From assembly GCA_900545725.1 (NCBI GenBank), contig URAI01000066.1, forward strand, positions 1 through 13,279: a stretch of 13,279 nucleotides of DNA. Reading direction: 5' to 3'. Below the pieces are notes generated by a model. It did not search any database. It was not told the origin of the DNA and was given only the letters and a program-made list of their open reading frames with translations. Each line of letters starts with the position of its first letter. The first letter of the stretch is position 1. The position numbers and the translations under genes were made by a program. This DNA is from an uncultured Eubacterium sp. Lineage in GTDB: Bacteria; Bacillota; Clostridia; Lachnospirales; Lachnospiraceae. Below, in pieces: positions 7,805-13,279 of the stretch.

Positions 7805-7843
7805 GGTTTTATTTATAGACAGGATGGTACAAACGAACTGTCT
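7805..7843 (-). promoter_or_regulatory. preQ1-I-like riboswitch aptamer
   Basis: On the minus strand a 6-bp P1 stem (AGACAG 7838-7843 / CTGTCT 7817-7822) encloses a 15-nt loop beginning TTCGTTTGTAC. An A-rich tail ATAAATAAAACC follows (7805-7816). The tail's AAAC can pair with GTTT in the loop, giving the H-type pseudoknot of preQ1-I aptamers. The opening loop TTC and the TAC before the 3' stem strand resemble the B. subtilis que leader as I remember it. The element is about 20 nt from the inferred transcript start and upstream of the full preQ1 gene set. The loop is slightly longer than the classical form, so the subtype is uncertain. Confidence 0.62.
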
Positions 7844-7870
7844 TTATTATTTATAATATAACCAAACGCA

Positions 7871-7899
7871 AGTCTATCATATTACATTTTCACTGTCAA
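7871..7899 (-). promoter_or_regulatory. Promoter of the preQ1 operon
   Basis: Minus-strand TTGACA (7894-7899), 17-bp spacer ending in TGA, then TAGACT (7871-7876): consensus -35 plus an extended -10. Transcription should begin near 7864, just before the preQ1-I-like aptamer. Confidence 0.7.
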
Positions 7900-7900
7900 G

Positions 7901-7943
7901 ACCTGATATTATTTTATATAAAACCTGATATTATTTATATAAG
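7901..7943. repeat. Two 22-bp direct repeats abutting the que promoter
   Basis: Plus-strand units beginning ACCTGATATTATTT occur at 7901 and 7923, nearly identical over about 20 bp, with a decayed third start near 7944. The period is two helical turns, and the first unit ends one base from the -35 box. This could be an UP-like element or tandem regulator sites on one DNA face. Confidence 0.7.
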
Positions 7944-7956
7944 ACTTGTTATTTTT

Positions 7957-7980
7957 TTAATATAAAATGTTATATATTAA
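7957..7980. repeat. AT-rich inverted repeat
   Basis: TTAATATA (7957-7964) and TATATTAA (7973-7980) are perfect 8-bp arms, 8 bp apart, between the DUF6465-like gene and the que promoter region. On the minus strand it is followed by A residues, so it is not a terminator for that gene. Confidence 0.4.
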
Positions 7981-7997
7981 CTAATCTGTTATTGATA

Positions 7998-8333
7998 TTA
8001 CATACTAATATCACCAGTCTTATCAGCACATACATAATATATCTTATCATCCTCAGGCTTTATATATATTCTTAATTCTTCCTGTGGATCTACAGATGCT
8101 TCAAGCTTTTTAATAACTGCTGATATATCTACTTCTTTGCCGTCATACTGTAAATACACCTTGGCATTACCTGAATTTTTCATTGTTTCAATCATCTTTA
8201 CAACAGGCTCTGCCTTCGTTGTAGCAAGTCTTTTAGGTTCTTCCTTCGTTGTCTCAAGCTTCATAGCCTCTGCCTTTGCTGTCTCTATTCTTTTAATCTC
8301 CTGTCTTAAAGCTCTTGTATTTCTCTTTGCCAT
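7998..8333 (-). CDS. Small DUF6465-like protein of unknown function
   Basis: About 111 residues. The ATG at 8333 (MAKRNTRALR) is chosen because AAGGGG lies eight bases upstream; an in-frame TTG at 8351 would sit upstream of that site. Residues 10-45 are charged, alanine- and lysine-rich, and built of three 10-residue repeats ending near AEP. The C-terminal half (about 57-111) is a compact domain with KVYLQYDGKEVDI, ELRIYIKPEDDKIYYV and a final GDI. This pattern resembles DUF6465, found mainly in Lachnospiraceae-type bacteria; I assign it from memory of the family. There is no signal peptide or membrane segment. Function is unknown. It has its own promoter and is not obviously co-transcribed with the que genes, because the que promoter lies in the gap. 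Confidence 0.75.
   Translation of the reverse strand: MAKRNTRALRQEIKRIETAKAEAMKLETTKEEPKRLATTKAEPVVKMIETMKNSGNAKVYLQYDGKEVDISAVIKKLEASVDPQEELRIYIKPEDDKIYYVCADKTGDISM
8206..8295. repeat. Three 30-bp tandem repeats inside the DUF6465-like gene
   Basis: Units at 8206-8235, 8236-8265 and 8266-8295 share the plus-strand core CTTCGTTGT or a close variant at the same offset. They encode three decapeptides rich in K, E, T and A in the linker. Copy number may vary between strains. Confidence 0.75.
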
Positions 8334-8371
8334 AACCTTATCCCCTTTCAAATATGTTTAAATATATGTTT

Positions 8372-8400
8372 ATTATACATCTTTTTTAACAATATTTCCA
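8372..8400 (-). promoter_or_regulatory. Promoter of the DUF6465-like gene
   Basis: Minus-strand TATAAT (8372-8377) is a perfect -10, with TGGAAA (8395-8400, 4 of 6 matches to the -35 consensus) 17 bp upstream. The leader would be about 30 nt. Confidence 0.5.
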
Positions 8401-8581
8401 TGCATATATTGACTTTTAATTTTATTTATGATTAAATATGTCGGAAGCTACATGTAGTTACCTACACATTGTCAGAAATAACTGTTTAAAGCGTAATGAA
8501 TATTACCATCTTATCCCGCATCTGCAATTTAATATCTTATAATAAATTGCAGCTATATATATTTCTTATTTTATAATGGTA

Positions 8582-8634
8582 ACAATATTTTTAGCAAAGT
8601 ATATTGTCACTATAAAAAGTAATTACGACAATAT
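8582..8634 (+). promoter_or_regulatory. marR-ABC operon promoter with putative MarR operator half-sites
   Basis: ACAATAT recurs at 8582-8588 and, as GACAATAT, at 8627-8634; between them lies its inverse ATATTGTC (8601-8608). TATAAA at 8611-8616 is the likely -10. The repeats therefore flank the -10 and reach the transcript start, as expected for autorepression by the MarR protein encoded just downstream. An alternative promoter, TTGTCA-N17-GACAAT, would start too close to the ribosome binding site. Confidence 0.45.
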
Positions 8635-8652
8635 CAAGATTGGAGGATTCTA

Positions 8653-9135
8653 TTGGAACACGAAGATAATGATATTTCACTTCTTATTAAAAAAATAAGT
8701 GAAGATATCAACAAAAAGTGTAATAACGATTTAAAAGCATGGGGAATAACGTTATCACAGGTGCGTATATTAGGTTATGTAAAATTTCGTCAGGAGAATG
8801 GACTTCTAACCTCTCAAAAGGATATTGAAAATCATTTTGAAGTATCTCATCCTACCGTAGTCGGCGTACTTAACAATCTCAAAGAAAAAGGTCTTATCAC
8901 AACATCTGCTGATGAGAACGATAAGCGTATACGTCGTGTATTTGTAACGCCCAAGGAAAATGAATTTCATTCATATATTACAAAGACAACCCTTGAGACT
9001 AATACACAGCTTCTTTACGGTATATCCTTTGAAGAACAACAGGTACTACTAAAGCTGCTTCAGAAAATTAAAAAAAATATTCAGAAAGGAAATAATTATG
9101 CTCAAAACATTAATAAAACAGATAAAACAATATAA
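8653..9135 (+). CDS. MarR-family transcriptional regulator
   Basis: A 160-residue winged-helix protein. It starts at TTG (8653), with GGAGG six bases upstream and no better ATG. The helix-turn-helix covers about 52-82 (TSQKDIENHFEVSHPTVVG and the following helix). The wing holds DENDKRIRRVFVT (87-99), the D-x-R region that contacts the DNA minor groove in MarR proteins. Flanking helices (2-45 and 103-143) form the dimer domain. The last 38 bp overlap the first ABC gene, so the regulator is translationally linked to the exporter it most likely controls. MarR proteins usually repress their own operon and are released by small, often toxic, ligands. The ligand here is unknown. Confidence 0.92.
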   Translation: MEHEDNDISLLIKKISEDINKKCNNDLKAWGITLSQVRILGYVKFRQENGLLTSQKDIENHFEVSHPTVVGVLNNLKEKGLITTSADENDKRIRRVFVTPKENEFHSYITKTTLETNTQLLYGISFEEQQVLLKLLQKIKKNIQKGNNYAQNINKTDKTI

Positions 9136-10837
9136 AAAAGCTTCTTTTCTTACTATGTTTTTTGCTATGCTTGAAGTATTTATGGAAATTGCAATTCCAA
9201 TCCTTATGGCATCAATTATAGATGATGGTATTGCAAAACAGAATATATCACATGTATATACATATGGAATAATAATGCTTCTTACGGCTGCCATAAGTCT
9301 TACGTGCGGTTATCTTGCCGGTAAATTTGCAGCTAAAGCATCAACCGGCTTTGCATGTAATCTAAGAGATGCAATGTATAGCAATATACAGACATTTTCA
9401 TTTTCCAATATCGATAAATATTCAACAGCCGGACTTGTAACACGTCTTACAACCGATGTAACCAATGTCCAGAATGCATATCAGATGATTATAAGAATGT
9501 GTATACGAGCTCCATTTTCACTTATTCTTGCAATGATTATGGCTGTATCAATATGTCCACAGATAAGTGTTGTATTCCTTATTGCAATTATTTTCCTCAC
9601 AATTTGTCTTGGAACCGTAATATATAAGGCTATGCCCGTATTTAATGATGTATTTAAAAAATATGATGACCTTAATGCCAGCGTACAGGAAAATATTACA
9701 GGCATGCGAGTTGTAAAATCATTTGTCAGGGAAGATTTTGAAAATAAAAAATTTGAAAAAGCAGTAAATAACCTTTACCGCTTATTTGTAAAGGCTGAAA
9801 GCTATCTTGCCTTTAATAATCCTTCAATGATGGCTTCCATGTATGGATGTATTCTTGCCATTTCATGGCTTGGTGCTAAATTTATCGTTGGTGGAACACT
9901 TACAACCGGTGAACTTACAAGTCTTTTCACCTATGTAATGAGTATATTAATGAGCCTTATGATGCTTTCCATGGCATTTGTAATGATTACAATAAGTATC
10001 GCAAGTGCAAAACGTATTGCAGAGGTTATAAACGAAAAGGCTGACCTTGTAAGCCCCCAAAATGCCGATACAGTTATTCCGGATGGACGTGTATCCTTTG
10101 AACATGTTAATTTTTCTTATCAAAACGGAAGTACTAACTATGTTCTTTCAGATATTAATTTTGATGTTGCATCGGGTGAAACAATTGGTATTATCGGTGG
10201 AACAGGAAGCTCGAAGTCAAGTCTTGTCAATCTTATAAGCCGTCTTTATGACGTATCAGAAGGCTGTGTTAAGGTCGGAGGCAAGGATGTAAGGACTTAT
10301 GATCTTGAAGCACTTCGTAATGAAGTTTCAGTTGTTCTTCAAAAAAATGAGCTTTTCACCGGTTCAATTATTGATAACTTAAGATGGGGCAATGAAAATG
10401 CCACGGAAGAGGAATGTATACAGGCATGTAAGGCTGCATGTGCTGATGAATTTATTGAAAGATTTCCTAAAAAATATTATACACATATTGAACAGGGTGG
10501 AAATAATGTTTCAGGCGGTCAGAAGCAGCGTCTGTGTATTGCACGGGCACTTCTTAAAAAACCTAAGGTGCTTATTCTTGATGATTCTACAAGTGCTGTT
10601 GATACAGCCACCGACAGTAAAATCCGTAAATCATTCAAGGAAGAAATTCCAGGAACTACTAAATTCATAATTGCACAGAGAATATCAAGTATTCAGGATG
10701 CAGACAGAATAATAGTATTAGATGATGGTAAGATACAGGCTATGGGTCCACACGATGAACTAATAAATACTAATGATATCTATCGTGAAATTTATGAAGG
10801 ACAGACTAAAGGAGGCGGTGATTTTGATGAAAACTAA
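9098..10837 (+). CDS. ABC exporter half-transporter, degenerate-site subunit
   Basis: A 579-residue half-transporter: a six-helix type-I exporter membrane domain (about 15-305) and a C-terminal ATPase (about 330-575). The signature VSGGQ (471-475) is canonical, but three residues of its own nucleotide site are altered. Walker A is GGTGSSKS (367-374) with S372 where glycine is usual, Walker B ends LILDD (D496 in place of the catalytic glutamate), and the switch histidine is Q527 (FIIAQRIS). This is the pattern of the non-catalytic-site partner in heterodimeric exporters such as BmrCD, LmrCD or TM287/288. AAGGA precedes the ATG, which lies inside marR. Substrate is likely a hydrophobic drug or metabolite; this is inference from family and the marR context. 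Confidence 0.92.
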   Translation: MLKTLIKQIKQYKKASFLTMFFAMLEVFMEIAIPILMASIIDDGIAKQNISHVYTYGIIMLLTAAISLTCGYLAGKFAAKASTGFACNLRDAMYSNIQTFSFSNIDKYSTAGLVTRLTTDVTNVQNAYQMIIRMCIRAPFSLILAMIMAVSICPQISVVFLIAIIFLTICLGTVIYKAMPVFNDVFKKYDDLNASVQENITGMRVVKSFVREDFENKKFEKAVNNLYRLFVKAESYLAFNNPSMMASMYGCILAISWLGAKFIVGGTLTTGELTSLFTYVMSILMSLMMLSMAFVMITISIASAKRIAEVINEKADLVSPQNADTVIPDGRVSFEHVNFSYQNGSTNYVLSDINFDVASGETIGIIGGTGSSKSSLVNLISRLYDVSEGCVKVGGKDVRTYDLEALRNEVSVVLQKNELFTGSIIDNLRWGNENATEEECIQACKAACADEFIERFPKKYYTHIEQGGNNVSGGQKQRLCIARALLKKPKVLILDDSTSAVDTATDSKIRKSFKEEIPGTTKFIIAQRISSIQDADRIIVLDDGKIQAMGPHDELINTNDIYREIYEGQTKGGGDFDEN

Positions 10838-12701
10838 AAATGTTTATAAATCAAATGGTATGAAAAAAATATTCCAATTATTATTTTCCGAATACAAATG
10901 GCACCTTCTTTTTGTATTACTGGGTATTCTTGGCTCTGCTCTTGCCACTGTTAAAGGAACATTATTTTTACAGACACTCATTGATGACTATATCACACCA
11001 CTCATAAGCAGCGATTCTCCTGATTTTGCACCATTAATACACGCTCTTTTGACTATGGCCGGCATATATGGCATAGGTCTTATATGTTCATTTGCATACA
11101 ACCGCATTATGGTAAATGTCGGTCAGGGAACAATGCGTAAAGTCCGTACACAATTATTTACACATATGGAATCACTTCCTATTAAATATTTTGATACACA
11201 TGCACATGGTGATATCATGTCTGTATATACAAATGATACTGATACGTTAAGACAGTTTGTAGGAATAAGTCTTCCACAACTTTTAAACAGCTTTATATCA
11301 ATTATAAGTGTATTCGTAAGCATGATTATACTTAATATTCCGCTTACTATACTTACAGTTGCAATGGTTATTGTAATGTTTTTTTCAACCCGGATTATTG
11401 CAGGCAAATCAGGTAAATACTTTGCAAGACAGCAGCAGCACCTTGGTGAGGTAAATGGTTATATCGAAGAAATGATGGGCGGTCAGAAGGTTATCAAGGT
11501 ATTCTGCCATGAAGAAGAAAGTCTTAAAGACTTCCGGAAAAAGAATGAACAGTTAAGGGACAGTTCAGATAAAGCCAATGGGTATGCCAACATCCTTATG
11601 CCTGTAATTGTACAGCTTGGTAACGTAAGCTATGTATTATGTGCAATAGCCGGTGCTACTCTTGCTTTAAATGGATATGCAGGTCTTACAATCGGAACTC
11701 TTATATCATTTCTTACATTAAATAAGAGTTTTAACCAGCCATTTGGACAGATAAGCCAGCAGCTTAACAGTGTCATCATGGCTCAGGCCGGTATCGACAG
11801 AATATTTACCATCTTAGACGAAATACCTGAAACTGATGAAGGTCATGTAACTCTTGTCGATGCCAGCATTGATAAAGATGGACATATAACTGAAATTGAT
11901 AAGCATACCGGAAAATGGGCATGGAAAGACATTAACCCTTCTACCGGCGAAACAACTTTTGAAGAACTTCGCGGTGATATTGTATTTAAAGATGTAGACT
12001 TTGGTTATACAGATGAAAAAATGGTTCTGCATAATATTAATCTTTTTGCACATGAAGGACAAAAGATTGCGTTTGTCGGAAGTACAGGCGCAGGTAAAAC
12101 TACTATAACTAATCTCATCAACCGTTTCTATGATATCCAGAACGGTTCAATTAAATATGATGGAATAGATATAGGTACAATTAAAAAAGCTGATTTAAGA
12201 CGAAGTCTTGGTATTGTATTGCAGGATACCCACCTTTTTACAGGAACTGTTATGGATAACATCAGATATGGACGTCTTAATGCAACTGATGAAGAATGTA
12301 TTGCGGCTGCAAAACTTGCTAATGCTAATGGATTTATAGAACACCTTCCAGATGGTTATAATACTTTTCTTACTGGTGACGGAGCTAATCTTTCACAAGG
12401 ACAAAGGCAGCTTATTGCAATAGCAAGAGCCGCTGTAGCTGACCCACCTGTTCTTATCCTTGATGAGGCAACTTCAAGTATTGATACACGTACAGAAGAA
12501 CTTGTACAAAAAGGTATGGATGGTCTTATGAAGGGAAGAACTACATTCGTTATTGCTCACAGACTTTCTACTGTAAAAAACAGTGATTGTATTATGGTTC
12601 TTGAACAGGGCAATATTATTGAACGAGGCAGTCACGATGACCTCATTGAAGAAAAGGGTAAATACTATCAATTATATACAGGTATGAAATCTAATAAATA
12701 A
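10827..12701 (+). CDS. ABC exporter half-transporter, catalytic-site subunit
   Basis: A 624-residue partner of the preceding gene, overlapping it by 11 bp. The ATG at 10827 is chosen: GGAGG stands 11 bases before it, and TTG at 10824 (8 bases) is an alternative. The in-frame ATG at 10773 would lie deep in the previous gene. The membrane domain is about 12-330. An insertion at about 340-382, with WAWKDIN, separates it from the ATPase domain. Walker A GSTGAGKT (418-425), Walker B LILDE (E547) and the switch histidine H578 are intact, whereas the signature is LSQGQ (522-526) instead of LSGGQ. These features complement the first subunit exactly, so one ATP site is competent and one degenerate. 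It is the last gene of the operon. Confidence 0.93.
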   Translation: MKTKNVYKSNGMKKIFQLLFSEYKWHLLFVLLGILGSALATVKGTLFLQTLIDDYITPLISSDSPDFAPLIHALLTMAGIYGIGLICSFAYNRIMVNVGQGTMRKVRTQLFTHMESLPIKYFDTHAHGDIMSVYTNDTDTLRQFVGISLPQLLNSFISIISVFVSMIILNIPLTILTVAMVIVMFFSTRIIAGKSGKYFARQQQHLGEVNGYIEEMMGGQKVIKVFCHEEESLKDFRKKNEQLRDSSDKANGYANILMPVIVQLGNVSYVLCAIAGATLALNGYAGLTIGTLISFLTLNKSFNQPFGQISQQLNSVIMAQAGIDRIFTILDEIPETDEGHVTLVDASIDKDGHITEIDKHTGKWAWKDINPSTGETTFEELRGDIVFKDVDFGYTDEKMVLHNINLFAHEGQKIAFVGSTGAGKTTITNLINRFYDIQNGSIKYDGIDIGTIKKADLRRSLGIVLQDTHLFTGTVMDNIRYGRLNATDEECIAAAKLANANGFIEHLPDGYNTFLTGDGANLSQGQRQLIAIARAAVADPPVLILDEATSSIDTRTEELVQKGMDGLMKGRTTFVIAHRLSTVKNSDCIMVLEQGNIIERGSHDDLIEEKGKYYQLYTGMKSNK

Positions 12702-12716
12702 AACCGTAATTATTTC

Positions 12717-12766
12717 GGGGCTGTCGCTTTAACGATTGAAAATCGTTAAGGTACCAGCCTCTTTTT
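12717..12766 (+). terminator. Terminator of the marR-ABC operon
   Basis: GGGGCTG pairs with CAGCCTC (one G-U) and an inner 9-bp stem TTAACGATT / AATCGTTAA closes the hairpin. A five-base T-run follows. It lies 15 bp after the second ABC gene. Confidence 0.85.
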
Positions 12767-12767
12767 C

Positions 12768-13139
12768 CTATAAAAATGCGATTTTTAAGTTACTATTTAT
12801 TAAAATGAATGGGCTGTTCCAAAAATTGGCGTACTTTAATAAACCTATATAGGTTTTAAAAATTTTTATTTTGATATTTCTAAATTCCATAAAACGGGAT
12901 GAATAATCACCATTCATGTAAGAGTATAAAACAATCTTCAAAAGTGTTCTTGGCGATAAAGAATTTATTCTATCATAAGTAGAATATAGATCAGTCAAAT
13001 CCATCTCCTCTACAAACTGACTGAGTAACCGCACAGAATCATTCTTAGGAATAATTGTTCCTAATTCAAGTGGAAGTTTTAGTTGATATCCACTCTGATT
13101 TAACGTATAATCTTTTTGTAATTTATTATGTAGTAGCAT
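12768..13139 (-). pseudogene. Truncated IS1182-type (DUF772) transposase
   Basis: A 123-codon frame whose first about 82 residues resemble the N-terminus of IS1182-family transposases: YQLKLPLELG, IIPKNDSVRLLSQFVEEMDL, then SPRTLLKIVLYSYMNG and YSSR. After R82 (about 12893) the similarity stops and the rest is low-complexity, lysine- and isoleucine-rich. The frame runs through the likely element end near 12811 into flanking DNA, so the original stop codon is gone. A full transposase of this type is around 450-550 residues, hence the catalytic core is missing and the gene should be inactive. Family assignment is from motif recognition. Confidence 0.75.
12834..12858. repeat. Perfect palindrome in the IS remnant
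   Basis: AAACCTATATAGGTTT is a 16-bp perfect palindrome inside the 3' part of the remnant. It has no T-run and may be a relict structure of the element's end. Confidence 0.5.
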
Positions 13140-13153
13140 GCTAATATTTTACC

Positions 13154-13195
13154 ATAAATCCCAGGGGTTTTCGAAGCCTGGGATTTATTTTTTTT
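13154..13195 (+). terminator. Strong plus-strand hairpin terminator
   Basis: ATAAATCCCAGG (13154-13165) and CCTGGGATTTAT (13177-13188) are perfect 12-bp arms followed by a run of T on the plus strand. No plus-strand gene ends here. On the minus strand it lies in the leader of the transposase, where such hairpins commonly shield an IS from outside transcription. Confidence 0.7.
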
Positions 13196-13217
13196 AGATT
13201 ATATACCACATTAACAT

Positions 13218-13260
13218 AAAAAAAGGGGCATCGCACTAATTTCTTAGTGCGACAGCCCCT
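13218..13260 (-). terminator. Strong minus-strand terminator near the window edge
   Basis: AGGGGC (13224-13229) pairs with GCCCCT (13255-13260), and an inner 8-bp stem CGCACTAA / TTAGTGCG surrounds a TTTC loop. Seven T residues follow on the minus strand. It would end a minus-strand transcript entering from beyond the window, and its outer arm coincides with the right terminal repeat of the IS remnant. Confidence 0.75.
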
Positions 13261-13279
13261 TTGTGGTAATAGGGTAATT

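Larger units (their letters stand above)
8334..8652. other. Divergent intergenic region, DUF6465-like gene to marR
   Basis: About 320 bp, AT-rich, without a gene. It holds the promoter of the small minus-strand gene (8372-8400), a 10-bp palindrome CTACATGTAG (8448-8457) and an inverted repeat CTGCAATTT (8522-8530) / AAATTGCAG (8544-8552). The marR control region at 8581-8634 is also here. Confidence 0.6.
12812..13258. mobile_element. Internally deleted insertion-sequence remnant
   Basis: GGGCTGTTCCA at 12812 and the inverse of GGGCTGTCGCA ending at 13258 agree at 9 of 11 positions and face inward. They bracket the transposase fragment as imperfect terminal inverted repeats. The interval is about 450 bp, far shorter than an intact IS1182 element. 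No target duplication is visible at these edges, so the exact limits are uncertain. Confidence 0.45.

Noticed and set aside
7957..7980. Terminator for the DUF6465-like gene
   Set aside because: The hairpin is followed by A residues on the relevant strand, not T.
8206..8295. CRISPR-like array
   Set aside because: The three 30-bp units are contiguous, coding, and have no spacers.
10773..10826. Longer N-terminus for the second ABC subunit
   Set aside because: That start is inside the previous gene with no matching ribosome binding site; GGAGG at 10811 fits the later start.
12806..13264. Target-site duplication around the IS remnant
   Set aside because: Bases flanking the two inward repeats do not match.

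Overview
The window is low-GC, AT-rich DNA with Firmicutes-type ribosome binding sites, sigma-A-like promoters and protein families typical of anaerobic gut clostridia. A small DUF6465-like protein, an IS1182-type transposase fragment and the style of the heterodimeric ABC exporter make a Lachnospiraceae genome the best guess. This rests on family recognition, not on a search.

Layout. Positions 36-1817 (minus) hold a two-domain methionine and one-carbon enzyme: homocysteine S-methyltransferase fused to methylenetetrahydrofolate reductase. It is divergent from a VanZ-RDD membrane protein (2069-3208, plus), and a shared 240-bp region carries a promoter for each. Converging on that is a long minus-strand operon, read from about 7864 down to 3250: queD, queE, folE, queC, queF, then an SGNH/CE12-like esterase. 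FolE makes 7,8-dihydroneopterin triphosphate from GTP, QueD makes carboxytetrahydropterin, QueE makes 7-carboxy-7-deazaguanine (CDG), QueC makes preQ0 and QueF reduces it to preQ1. The whole de novo route to the queuosine precursor is therefore encoded in one transcription unit.

The leader of this operon is the richest part of the window. It has an extended -10 promoter, two 22-bp direct repeats ending at the -35 box, a preQ1-I-like aptamer about 20 nt after the inferred transcript start, and an 8-bp GAGA-tetraloop terminator. About 300 nt of further leader follow before queD, including an unusually GC-rich block and a perfect Crp/Fnr-type palindrome. The logic is probably feedback: preQ1 binding favours termination.

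Upstream of that lies a small DUF6465-like gene with three 30-bp tandem repeats (7998-8333, minus). A plus-strand drug-efflux-type operon follows: a MarR-family regulator (TTG start) overlapping two ABC half-transporters. Their nucleotide-binding motifs are asymmetrically degenerate, as in heterodimeric exporters of the BmrCD/LmrCD/TM287-288 kind. A strong terminator closes this operon at 12766. The right edge (about 12810-13260) is an insertion-sequence remnant with a truncated IS1182-type transposase and several strong hairpins.

No CRISPR array, rRNA or tRNA was recognised, and nothing resembles a wholly new multi-gene system. The most original signals are the composite regulation of the preQ1 operon and the esterase at its 3' end.
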